This document shows positions 1-10,400 of a DNA stretch of 64,000 bases, piece after piece. How positions within the stretch are numbered: position 1 is the stretch's first letter; each line of letters begins with the position of its first letter. The notes below the pieces were generated by a model that did not search any database, was not told the origin of the DNA, and worked only from the letters and a program-made list of their open reading frames with translations. Both the position numbers and the translations under genes were made by a program. This stretch comes from Eudorina sp. 2006-703-Eu-15 (Eukaryota; Chlorophyta; Chlorophyceae; Chlamydomonadales; Volvocaceae): the NCBI GenBank assembly GCA_003117195.1, contig BDSI01000174.1, positions 144,256-208,255 of the forward strand. The letters run 5' to 3'.

Positions 1-261
1 TGTCCGCCGATTTAAGGGTTGGGAGTCGACATTGGTCACCAGTATTTTGTTCACGCAGGTATCCGCCTGCGGCCCCTATCCGTGTTACCAGGCCCCCGAA
101 ACCGTCTCCTGGTATGTGGCCGGACCCATTGGCCCGACCCGCTTGACGCGCACATCACGGGCTATCCCTTTAACCGTGGCACAAGGCCACTTACACCGGG
201 GGCGGACTCGGACCCGACTGAAGAGCCGGGCTGTCCAAGCGGGACTCCCCATTTCTCAACC

Positions 262-335
262 ATTTTGTCCCGACCCGGATCGAACCGGTGACCTCATGGT
301 CACAGACTCGATGCCTTAGGGAATGGCCAAGTTCG
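262..335 (-). other. tRNA-like sequence (SINE head or tRNA relic)
   Basis: Read on the minus strand, positions 286-277 give GGTTCGATCC, a match to the internal B box of RNA polymerase III promoters. About 40 bases upstream is a TGGCC...TAAGG stretch resembling the D-arm/A-box of Leu- or Ser-type tRNAs. The acceptor stem does not pair convincingly, so this is more likely a tRNA-derived SINE head or a decayed tRNA than a working tRNA. It lies beyond the donor site of the neighbouring module exon, so it would be intronic if that gene continues past the window edge. Confidence 0.35.
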
Positions 336-363
336 GTGGATAAAATAAAAAAAACTTACTTAC

Positions 364-825
364 TGGGCGCGCTCAGAGCATCGGTCGTGTAGGTCCAAGA
401 CGTGCTGCTCGTGCGAGCCAGAACCGTCCTGCTGCTGTCTGCGGTCGTGAGTGATGCAATCAGACCGGCAGGGCCGCCCGTATTGCGCACCCGAATGGAT
501 AGAGTGTTGGTGCCCTTGGCCAGAGTCAGGCGAAGTGGCCGATCCACATATTCACCCGACCACCAGCCCAATTTCACAGATCCAATCAGCGTTGCCCCGT
601 TGAGGTACACATCTGCGATATCGTCCGCAATGATCTGCAGCAGCGCATCTGTGCCCTGGTCAGCCGTATTGAGAACAGTGGTGGAGAACGTTGCCGCTAT
701 TGATTTGGATGAGCTTAGCTGCGCGCCGGCATGGTACCAGATCCACTTGGCTTGGGTATCGGTGAAGACCTTATCTTTGGCGGTGCCCCACACAGAAGCG
801 TCAGCCGAGGCAACCTCGACTGCAT
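364..825 (-). CDS. Fifth beta-sandwich module exon
   Basis: This 462-base exon encodes one whole carbohydrate-binding-like module (WIWYHAGA, IADDIADVYLNG, GTNTLSIRVRNTGGPAGL). It is bounded by a CAG acceptor at 826 and a GTAAGT donor at 363, both phase 1. It closely resembles the third module exon at 7937-8407 at base level, pointing to recent exon duplication. A hAT MITE and a LINE separate it from the fourth module exon, which ends in a stop. It is therefore either the remnant of the same gene's 3' part or an exon of a separate gene continuing left of the window. Confidence 0.75.
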
Positions 826-1330
826 CTGCAAAGCGCACGCCGCAGGGCATGACGGCCACGCACGTGGGCTTATTACAATCGACCGCATAATAGTATTGAA
901 AGACGTACCCGCAAACGTCGGTTGGGCGGGGCATACATGCATTAGCTACAGCATTTAGTCAGTGTCAACAGAAGAACAGAGTACATACGTTAGCAGGACA
1001 ACGAGCAAGAAGCCAAGCATTCCGCATACCAATCGATAATACTGAAAACTCCAACTGGGCGCGCGCACACAGGCGGGCGAGCCGTATATCGTTATACGTA
1101 CCGTGTGTCTATTCCGTCCAACGAAAGCCATATGTATATATGAACGCATGAATGCATCGAATACATATATATGTCGATCGCGCGGCTGATGGTCGGTGCC
1201 ACACACTGCTGGCTTCGTCGCTTTCACAGTAGTGATGAGACGTTCGTTCACACATAAATGAGAGCACGCTATTATTTTGCAACCTTTAAAAATGGATCCT
1301 TGCTTATTGGTCCCGACCGGACGACCCAAC
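826..1330. other. Non-coding stretch left of the MITE
   Basis: AT-rich sequence with short tandem ATATATGT-like stretches around 1130-1170. No coding exon or RNA gene is recognised. It lies upstream of the module exon on its strand and is probably intronic. Confidence 0.4.
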
Positions 1331-1838
1331 CAGTGTTGCTATCTTCCAAAACCGGGAAATAGAATTCCGCAGGTTTCCGGCTTGTCGCCAGTAGCCAAAA
1401 ACCTTTGGCAGGGCAGATTTTGGGGGGCTTCCTAGGTGCCAGGAAATAAAAACCTCCGAGGCAAGCTGGAAATATTTCTGCGTGTTTCGACAGCAGGGCC
1501 ACTGCTACCACAGCTACGACAGGGATTCTCAGCCTTGGCGGCCTTAAGCGCGCTTTCCTTGCGTCGCGGATGCATATGGGAGGGTAACCAGGTGTAGGGA
1601 ACAGGGCATCAGAGTGTGTTTTGTCGGTAGACAGGTGTACGATGCAGGAATTGCCCCTGCGCCTGCAGATTTCCAGGCCCTTTTGGTAGTCTGGAAAATA
1701 GTTGGCAGGGCAGATTTCCGGCTCTCCACATACAGCATCAAATATATGAAATCTCGCAGGTTTCTTGGGGTCCGGGAAATAGAAAAATTCCGGGTTTTTT
1801 GCCCGTAAATATTTTTTCTATTTAAGATAGCAACACTG
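1331..1838. mobile_element. Non-autonomous hAT element (MITE), 508 bp
   Basis: The ends are perfect 15-bp terminal inverted repeats, CAGTGTTGCTATCTT at 1331-1345 and its complement at 1824-1838. They are flanked by an exact 8-bp target-site duplication, GACCCAAC, at 1323-1330 and 1839-1846. CAG-starting ends with 8-bp duplications are diagnostic of the hAT superfamily. The inside holds inverted subterminal motifs (GGGAAATAGAA and copies) and no transposase. The ends match those of the autonomous hAT at 25012-32130 at 13 of 15 positions, so a relative of that element is a plausible source of transposase. Confidence 0.93.
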
Positions 1839-2384
1839 GACCCAACGGGCCCAGCTAGCCAGCCACGCAGCAGACAGCTTCGTAACACCAACCCTATGTG
1901 CCACGGACTACGTTCGCACCCGCCCATCCACCAGCAGACCCGCGGGTGGGGGGATGGGTCATGTATGCAGCCATCAACATACACATATACCAGTTGACTA
2001 TCCGCCGTCTACGTAGCGCGCCACGCGCGCACACAGGATTCGGTTGCTATTGTCTTTTTCTCGCTCCTGGTAAACCGCACGAAGCACGCAGACCGCCGAG
2101 CGAATCACTTAGCGGAGAGGGGTGTGCCTTCGTTTGCTTCGCGTCATACATACAACCTACACAACCCTACGTAACGAATCGGTGGCAGCAGAGGGTGCGC
2201 GCGAGGGACCGTCGTAGTAGCTGGGAACGAACATTGCCAGCCAGGATGGAGCAAACTACTATGTAACGGCAGGAAATCATTTTCCCCTACTACGTAACCG
2301 CGCCGCAGGAGGACACCCTAGCTACCTACCTATGCCGGCAGTCGCGTCATTCACTGAATCCGCGAGTAAGGAGGTCGTGGCGTC

Positions 2385-2640
2385 TGAAAGCTCAACTTCT
2401 TTCGGTTTAGTAGTGACCCTTCGTTTATTTACCTACGTAAGCAAGCATACATGCGCGCTTACTGCATTTCCAACACCAACCCGAACCTAACTTGTCCGTG
2501 ATCCGATTCAGCAGCATAATGTTAGCATTTAATAATATAGCCAGTCAATGGTGCAACCGATAATCGAATGCAACGCAAGCAACGCAGATGGGTGACCTCC
2601 ATCCAATTACTTAAATTTCTGGCGGATGTCTGGTCAAGTT
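2385..2640. repeat. Dispersed repeat family D, partial copy 1
   Basis: This resembles 39826-40050 over at least 150 bases; shared stretches include TTCGTTTATTTAC and GTCCGTGATCCGATTCAGCA. The flanking CTTTCG...TAGTGAC also resembles 13650-13700. No coding potential or obvious termini are seen, so the class is unknown. Confidence 0.6.
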
Positions 2641-3299
2641 ATGTCGTTAAATCGTTAAAGTTGTATTAAAAAAGATGTAAAGTTGAAGCAGAGATACCTA
2701 CAGACGGAGGATGTTCCACAACCGTTGTGGAAGTGCATCGTCCACACCGTTTGTGGAAGAACCCCTACCGGCTAAGATGGCGTATGCATACAACCCTGCA
2801 TGCAGTAACCTGAGCACGCCCGTGACCGGCGTCGCGCTGGGCAGTGACTGACTGAGCTCAGCGGCCCATGGACGGACTTCGGTTCGTTTAGTGCGTAGCA
2901 ATAATTTGATTTATATACGTTTAGGGGCGATACTGTTTGTTTTGATGGTGCTGTGCTCCTGCACACAGATTACTGGCATGCTGGTATATGTACTGGGCAT
3001 GATCGCTTAAGCATACGGATTACCGGCGCGCCTGTAGGTGCGCTTATTACGTACCGGCTGTGCGGCGGCGATTCCCAAACGGTGGTCGCACCACGCAAGA
3101 TGTATCCACCGAGCCTACCGCCGCCGGTACGCACTTGCGTGGCTGCAAATATTTTTATATATTTTTTCATCGCGCGGTGGCTATATGGAAAATTGCAGGT
3201 ACTCTGCGGTGCCTCGAGCGAGCCTTTGGGACATGCGTGGCTCGAATAAAGGTAGATTCTGGGCGGTCAGTGCGAGAGACGGACGCATCTACGGCTAGC
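2641..3299. other. Unassigned sequence before the LINE
   Basis: No gene or terminal repeat is recognised. Two near copies of a CACAACCGTTGTGGAAG / CACACCGTTTGTGGAAG motif occur at 2718-2760. Confidence 0.4.
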
Positions 3300-3415
3300 T
3301 AGTGCGGCTCAAACATTTTTGGCACACATGAAGAATAATGACCCCGGCGGCTCAGCGTGAGACGCTGCGATGAATGTGTTCCGCTCCCAGGTACCAAGAC
3401 CTGTAGGTTTTCTGA

Positions 3416-4537
3416 GTGAAACGAAAGAACCCAAGGTTTTCTGTGTATTTGCCGAAAGCGTCTTCGGCTGACAGAGAGTACGGCGGGTACGAGAGGGTCT
3501 ACGACTGCGGCGGAAACTTTGACCACAAGGCACTGTGCACCTATCTGCCACTAGCGGGACTCAAGCTGTACCCGCCACCAGCTGCACGACCCAACACCGA
3601 ACAACACCCACACAGCTGGAGCAGAATCAAACTGCCCATCACAAAAGACAGCAAAACCAATGCGAAAGCGGAAATGGAGGCCTCGCTCACCAGCGAAATT
3701 GCGGCGCTCCACGATCTGCTGAAGCCCGCCATGGAAGCGGTGCAACACGCCAGCGAGAACCTGGAGCGGAACATTACGGAAGAAGAGGCCAGTGCCCTAA
3801 TGAACGACCTCCGACAGCACCCGGATGTCCGCACCCTGGACGTCACGCAAGTCAGTCATAACCTCGGCACCCTGCTACTGAGGTGTCTCACGATACTAGA
3901 AAGCCACTGCGACAAAAAGCCCCCTCAAACGGGGAAACTGCACCCACCCAGGGCCCTGAACAAGAAACTCACGAGGCTGTACAAAGAACACTATGACCTA
4001 AAGTCCGAGCTAACACGCCAACTCACCGGCGGGACGACAAACTGGGCCAGAGACCAGAACGACTCAGCGGTGAACCCAGAGCACAGCGCATCAGGCGAAC
4101 CCGCCAGATCCAATCCGCAGACCACGCCCGCCGAACGAGAGAACGGCGGGCCGGCCAGGGGTGCGGGGCACGCCACCGAGGCAGCCGCCGCTGCTGACAC
4201 CCCCGCAGACAACCTGAGGGCGGACATCCGGGATAAAGGAGCAGAAATCAGACGCATTGTACAGGAAGTTAGGACAAGTCGCTGCAAGAAAGCCGCCAAA
4301 AGATTCCAGAAACTCCTGAGCAAGAAGCCTAAACAGGCGCATAGGCAGGTCCTCGACGACGACCAGCCCCGGGGGATCTCCGCCATTCGACATCCGGCGG
4401 ATGGGCAAATTCGAACGGACCCGGAAGAGATCCTGGACGCGCTCCACACGCACTTCGCTAAACTGGCGAAGCCCATCTCCGGACCCCGCACGGGCAAATT
4501 CCTGCCAACAGATGCCCCCGCGACTACCCCTGGATGA
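3416..4537 (+). pseudogene. LINE polyprotein, endonuclease end and linker
   Basis: Around residues 22-53 lies a stretch ending FDHKALCTYLPLAGLKL, which resembles the SDH-containing C-terminus of LINE endonucleases. The next ~300 residues form a charged, helical linker with Lys/Glu-rich and Ala/Pro-rich parts. It leads into the RT in the neighbouring frame, overlapping it by 4 bases. The first Met is simply the first available one; the true start is lost upstream by truncation. Confidence 0.6.
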
Positions 4538-5817
4538 AAGCGAGCGCACCCGACCCCATGCGAACGCTAGCCCGACCGAGAGGAGTTCCAGTCTCCTTGC
4601 TCCCCGGGATTGCTGACCCTATGCACTTTAGGGAATGCCTAAACCACCTTGCGCGCAGCAAGGCACCAGGCCCCGACGGCATACCTAATGAACTCCTCCA
4701 GGCGCTCCCGGATGCCCTCCAGCACGTCCTCCATCACCTCATGACCATTATGTGGGCCAAGGCGGAGATCCCGGCTCACTGGACCGCGTCCGAGTAGTCC
4801 GAGACGGTTCTGCTGCCGAAGAAGGGGGATCCGCTGCTCATAAAAAACAAGCGACCCATAGCGCTGGCAAACACGGCGTACAAGCTGTACACCAGCCTGG
4901 TCACGCTGAATATGGCCCTCTTTAGCGAGCAGTCTCACATCTTCACCGAAGCACAAGAAGGGTTCCTACGGCAGCGCAACACAGAACGGCAAATACAGAA
5001 TGTCCTGCACGCCATGGAAGACGCGGCTCTCATGAGTCGGGACCTCATCATCCTGTACGTCGACTTTACGTCGGCGTTCAATACGATTGACCAAGATAAG
5101 TTGCTGTCCATCCTACATGACCTCGGATACCCCGTAGACCTAACAGAGGTCATCTCAAACCTGTACTCACGGGCGTCTACAACAATCAGAACAGAACACG
5201 GGCGCACACCCGCAATTCCTATTGAGCGCGGAACGGTCCAAGGTGACACGCTGTCCCCGATGCTCTTCATTATCTTTATGGAACCATTGCTGAGGTGGCT
5301 ACACAATGGCGGAAGGGGGTACAGATATGGGTGCCTAACCCCCGACGAAAATGTCAGACACCACTTCAGCTCTGGCGCCTTCGCTGATGACTTGGCCATA
5401 CTGACCAACAACGTCTCCGACACGCGCGTCCAGTGTGCTAAAATCGAGGCCTATTGCACATGGGGGGGACTAAAGGTGAACGTAAGCAAATGCCAGCTAC
5501 AGGGGATCCTACATGGCCGCGCGCGATCGGACTGCGACCTCAGCCGGGGCCCAGGGAGTAAGCCGTACGACGCCGCACTCGCCAGGATGCTCAAAGGACA
5601 AATCCGCATCGATGGCGAAGCTCTCCCATATGAGCCCCCAACGGAATCTTACAAGTACCTGGGGGTGCACATCACCCCCACACTAGACTGGGCAGCTGCC
5701 GAGCAGGTGGCCTACACCCGGGCCGAAATCAAGCGCCGGGGGCAAGGAATTGTCGAGTCCCTCGCCACCCCCGACCAGCGCATCAACATGATCAAAACGC
5801 TGATACATGCATCCTAA
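4534..5817 (+). pseudogene. LINE reverse transcriptase, with an in-frame TAG
   Basis: The classic non-LTR RT motifs appear in order: APGPDGIPNELL, TVLLPKKGDP, YVDFTSAFNTID (motif A), RGTVQGDTLSPMLFIIF (motif B), GAFADDLAIL (motif C with the catalytic DD), LKVNVSKCQ and YKYLGVHI. The reading frame is continuous from 4534 except for TAG at 4795-4797, in a position where related elements have a sense codon. Catalytic residues are intact, so inactivation is limited to the stop and the frame changes at either end. Confidence 0.85.
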
Positions 5818-6685
5818 AGTCGCATACGGCCTATGCGCTATGGCCTACACGCCACATGACGTTGCCAGTATCGACTCGCAGATAGCAGGTATTGCTAAAC
5901 GAAGCTACGGCCTGAAGAAGGGATTCCCAACTCGCGCAATCCTAGCTCCCACCCGTACCTTGTACGTGCACCGCGCCACCAAAGCGCTCGTCACATCCCT
6001 GAACGACCCGGGAAGGCTTGGAGTAGTCACGAGAGCCCTCCTACGGGTACAGGGACAGCATGCCGGAAACATACCGATCCATCAGCTCAAGCGGGAAAGT
6101 CGGTTCTATACGACGCTCAAACAGCTGGCGCTCGTACGTGAAGCCGGTCTGGAGCTTACAGACCAAGGGGAACACTATCACCAGGAAGCTAACAGCCTCG
6201 CACAACTGCTAGGTGAGGGGCTCATGACCCCAACCGAGCACGCCCTACCGTTCCGATGCCTTCAACCACTGCTTGAGCTGGGCCTTGACCTGAGAGCCCT
6301 ACGTGATAACAACACGGGGCAGCACCTCATCGACACAACCCAGCTGCAACGTATAGGGGGGCGCCCTGTAAGACAGAAACACAAAGTCGCATTGAATAGA
6401 CTCAGTCTAGCGCTCAGCGAGGACGCCACTACCCGCACGGGAGCGGCAAAGTACCGCAGCGCTGCACCACTGCCGGCCGATCTCAGAAAAATTCCCGGAG
6501 ATCCGACCGTCACAGGGCTCACACGCCGGGGCACCGTCCCCAACCCCCTCCCGGGAGACTACATTACCCGGTACATGCGGCCTGCCGGGATGCAAAACCC
6601 CGACCAGAATGCGCGCCCCGACCCAGAAAATACCCACCCAGACCACATGAGGCACAGGGCACAGGACACTGAAGCCCAACTATGA
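5807..6685 (+). pseudogene. LINE RT C-terminal region
   Basis: This continues the LINE protein after a one-step frame change near 5812. It begins with a conserved post-RT block (AYGLCAMAYTPHDVASIDSQ) and runs through a basic region to a stop at 6685. No separate domain is recognised. Confidence 0.65.
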
Positions 6686-7024
6686 CAACATATTCCGTAC
6701 GTGCCAATAAATACACACTGCCTTAGGTAGGTATAAACACTACGTACTGCTGCTGATTGATTAGTACGTATGCACCATCCAGCAGCCACCGCGCCAAGAG
6801 CGTGGATGGCCGGCGGCGGGGGACTACTGACGACCCGAGATCATGTGCGTGCATGCATCTGTGTGACCGGTTGGGTAATAAGCGTCCGTCGGTGCTCATC
6901 CATTAATATCTCCGGGCCATCATTCTCGCGCCCATACGTAGATCCACGGGACTGACCTCACGTGGGTCCGCCCAGCGCAGGCTGGCTCCGCCCGTCGGTG
7001 CTCATTAGCTAGATAGTGATCACA

Positions 7025-7482
7025 CTATAGCATGTAAGTCCACGCGCTGCTGCCAGTCCGCGCCAAAACGGTCGAGCCGTCAGCGGTGGTCACCGAGGCC
7101 AGCAGCCCAGCGGGTCCACCAATGCTGCTCACTTTGATAGACAGAACGTTGGTTCCCTGGTCCAGGGTCAGGCGGAGCGGGCGGCTGGGTCCCTTGTACG
7201 CATACTTGTCGTTAGCCCAGCCCCACTGGACGGTCGTAATCAGCCGCCCATTGAGGAAAACGTCGGCCGCGTCGTCCGCGATGATGTTCAGCAGCACCTG
7301 TGTGCCCGAGCTGGCAGCGAAGAGGGTGGTTGAGAAGGTCGGTGTGGTGCTTGTGGGCGCGGAGGACTGGGCACCAGCGGCGCACCAGATCCACTTGGCC
7401 TGGGTGTCGGTGAAGGGCTTCCCGGCGCCGATGTTTGTTGTGCCCCAGGGTGCCATACCCGCGGGGCCAATTTCAATGGCGC
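7025..7482 (-). CDS. Fourth module exon, ends in a stop
   Basis: The acceptor is CAG at 7485-7483, phase 1. The module is complete to the WTY motif, then reads Met-Leu-TAG. In the sibling exons WTY is followed by about 10 more residues and a GTAAGT donor. Here that end is replaced by unrelated sequence, so the exon is either a genuine 3' terminal exon or was truncated when neighbouring DNA was rearranged. Confidence 0.7.
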
Positions 7483-10400
7483 CTGCATGCGTGAACGGAC
7501 GCACCATGCGGAAGGCAGGCAACGCACGCAACCATGAATGTGCATGTGTTGGGGAACATACAGGCATATATGCGCATTGCGTGATCATCAACGAACGAAG
7601 GGCATGCCCGCCGCCCGTATGTACATAATCTGGTTGCTGACATAGCTGACATGTATGAGCACGCAGTAACACTTCGTTTGCCCAAATGAACACCACTAAA
7701 AAGAACGCATGCCGGCGCCCCATACACTTATAAATCAGCTAAATCGGCAATATCCTGTAAGTCCAAAAGCATCCATACATTCATAAATCGTTCGTCCTCT
7801 TAGTTTGCGTAAACAACTAAGTGTTGTACCTGTTGCCACCACGGGCATTTATTATTACGTCTACATCAATCTTGATCCATCTTTCATCATTAATAATCAG
7901 GGAGACAATCGACGTCGGGCCTGCAAACACACTTACTGGGCGCGCTCAGTGCATCGGTCGTGTATGTCCAAGTCGTGTTGCTCGTGCGAGCCAGTACGGT
8001 CCTGCTGCTGTTCGCGCTCGTGAGTGATGCAATCAGACCGGCAGCGCCGCCCGTGTTGCGCACCCGAATAGAAAGAGTGTTGGTGCCCTTGGCCAAGTTC
8101 AGGCGAAGTGGCCGATCCACATATTCACCCGACCGCCAGCCGAATTTCACAGAGGCAACCAGCGTCGCCCCATTGAGGTACACATCTGCGATGTCATCCG
8201 CAATGATCTGCAGCAGCGCATCTGTGGCCTGGTCAGCAGCATTGAGGACAGTGGTCGAGAACGTCGCCGCTGCTGAGGTGGATGAGCTTAGCTGCGCGCC
8301 GGCGTGGTACCAGATCCACTTGGCCTGGGTATCGGTGAAGGGCTTATCTGGGCCGATGTTGGCGGTGCCCCACACAGATGCGTCAGCCGGGGCAAGCTCG
8401 ACCGCATCTGCATGCACAATCAACACAGGCACGCGCATTCATGATGATTGCCATCCAGCCATGTGCAATCGAAACCGGCGACATAATATTATGACGACAA
8501 AACATATTGTATTGAACCGACCGAAGGTAGGTAAGCAATAGTTGGGCGGTGCAATAGGGGGCAGTCCAGAATAATGTCAACAGAACACACATCAGCTCTA
8601 CGCGTAAGGTCAAATGCGGCAGCGAGCAACGAATTCAGCACGCTGGCTACGTAGCTAGGCTACGTATGGCAAGAGTTATTCAATCCCTTGTAATGCCACA
8701 TATCATTTATCGCATCCACTGAAGTCTTAAGGCATCGGGTCTGCCGTGACCAGGAGGTTGCTTGACTGCACGACCACGCCGTCCGCTAGCTGCCAAAACG
8801 ACCTTGAAAAGCAACGTTGAGTGTTGGAGCGAAGCCCCGTACCCTCACATACACACCAGCCAAGATCGAACGCAACGGTTTGGATTTCACCGGGAAAATG
8901 AGTCAGGGTTGGTGACGGCGGCTCAAATGAGCCTCATCGTCTCCGACCCCTTTTTACACACCATCCAAGATATTACATATATTATATTATATTATATTAT
9001 ATTATATTATATTATATTATATTATATTATATTATATTATATTATATTATATTATATTATATTATATTATATTATATTATATTATATTATATTATATTAT
9101 ATTATATTATATTATATTATATTATATTATATTATATTATATTATATTATATTATATTATATTATATTATATTATATTATATTATATTATATTATATTAT
9201 ATTATATTATATTATATTATATTATATTATATTATATTTATATTATATTATATTATATTATATTATATTATATTATATTATATTATATTATATTATATTA
9301 TATTATATTATATTATATTATATTATATTATATTATATTATATTATATTATATTATATTATATTACATTATATTGTATTACATTATATTACATTATATTG
9401 TATTACATTGTATTATATTATATTAGTAAGTATAGTATATGTTTATTATTTTAATATATGTTATAATGCTTATATTGAGGGGGCAGGGGCGTCAATACTT
9501 GCCGGCATTATATATATTGCCGGCAAGTATTGACACCCCTGCCCCTTCAATAATATTCATTAATTAACTGATCATGATCAACAGTAGGTGGCATGGACCG
9601 CAACTTCACCGTTCTCGCGCGAGCCTGATAAGCATATCATGGCACCATCTTCAAAATAGGCAAGATTGCATGGTATGCACGCATGGGCTACCTTGCTGGT
9701 TCTCCACTCTTGAAATATATTCAATAAAAGAATTACTTTCAGGGGGTCACGAAACATCACTCGGTAGGTTTTGCAAGCAAACTCAGGTCCACCTTGTAAC
9801 GATTACATTACAAGCAAACTTACTGGGCGCGCTCTGCGCATCCGTTGTGTAGGTCCAGCCGCTGTTGGTTCGAGCAAGCACGCCCATGCTGCCGCCGGCC
9901 GCGGTCAGGGATGCAATCAGACCGGCAGGGCCGCCCGTGTTGCGCACCCGGATGGAAAGGGTGTTGGTGCCCTTGGCCAGGGTGATGTTGAGAGGCCGGC
10001 CGGTGTATTCGCCCGACCTCCAGCCCCATTGGACGGAGGCAATCAGTGCCCCGTTGAGGTAAACGTCAGCACTGTCGTCCGCCATAATGTGTAGAAGTGA
10101 ATTATTTGTGCCCTGTTGGGCACCGTATATGTAGGTGAGGACGGTCGTGGAAAACGTTGCCGCTGTTACAGTAGATGAGCCTAGCTGCGCCCCGGCATGG
10201 TACCATATCCATTTGGCCTGGGTATCGTTGAATGGTCCGCCAGAACCGATGTTGGCTGTGCCCCATATTGAAGTAGTAGCACTAGCCAGCTCGATAGCCC
10301 CTGCATTCCGCCGGTGAGGTCGAGGAACACACACGTGACATACATGTATGTGCATATACGTACATTGGAACTACGCGGTCGACATGAGTGATGCACGTAT

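Larger units (their letters stand above)
3300..6700 (+). mobile_element. 5'-truncated LINE (non-LTR retrotransposon)
   Basis: The element carries, in order, the end of an apurinic-type endonuclease, a linker and a full reverse transcriptase with a C-terminal extension, all on the plus strand. The coding region is broken by two frame changes (near 4535 and 5812) and one in-frame TAG (4795-4797), so this copy is not expected to encode a working protein. The start is approximate: coding similarity fades near 3300, consistent with normal LINE 5' truncation. The 3' end is not sharply defined. It lies between module exons of the minus-strand gene. Confidence 0.8.

Noticed and set aside
8970..9435. 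230-residue Tyr/Ile/Leu protein
   Set aside because: It is a translation of the ATATT microsatellite.
9475..9550. hAT MITE based on CAGGGG ends
   Set aside because: The 8 bases on either side are inverted rather than direct copies, so there is no target-site duplication.
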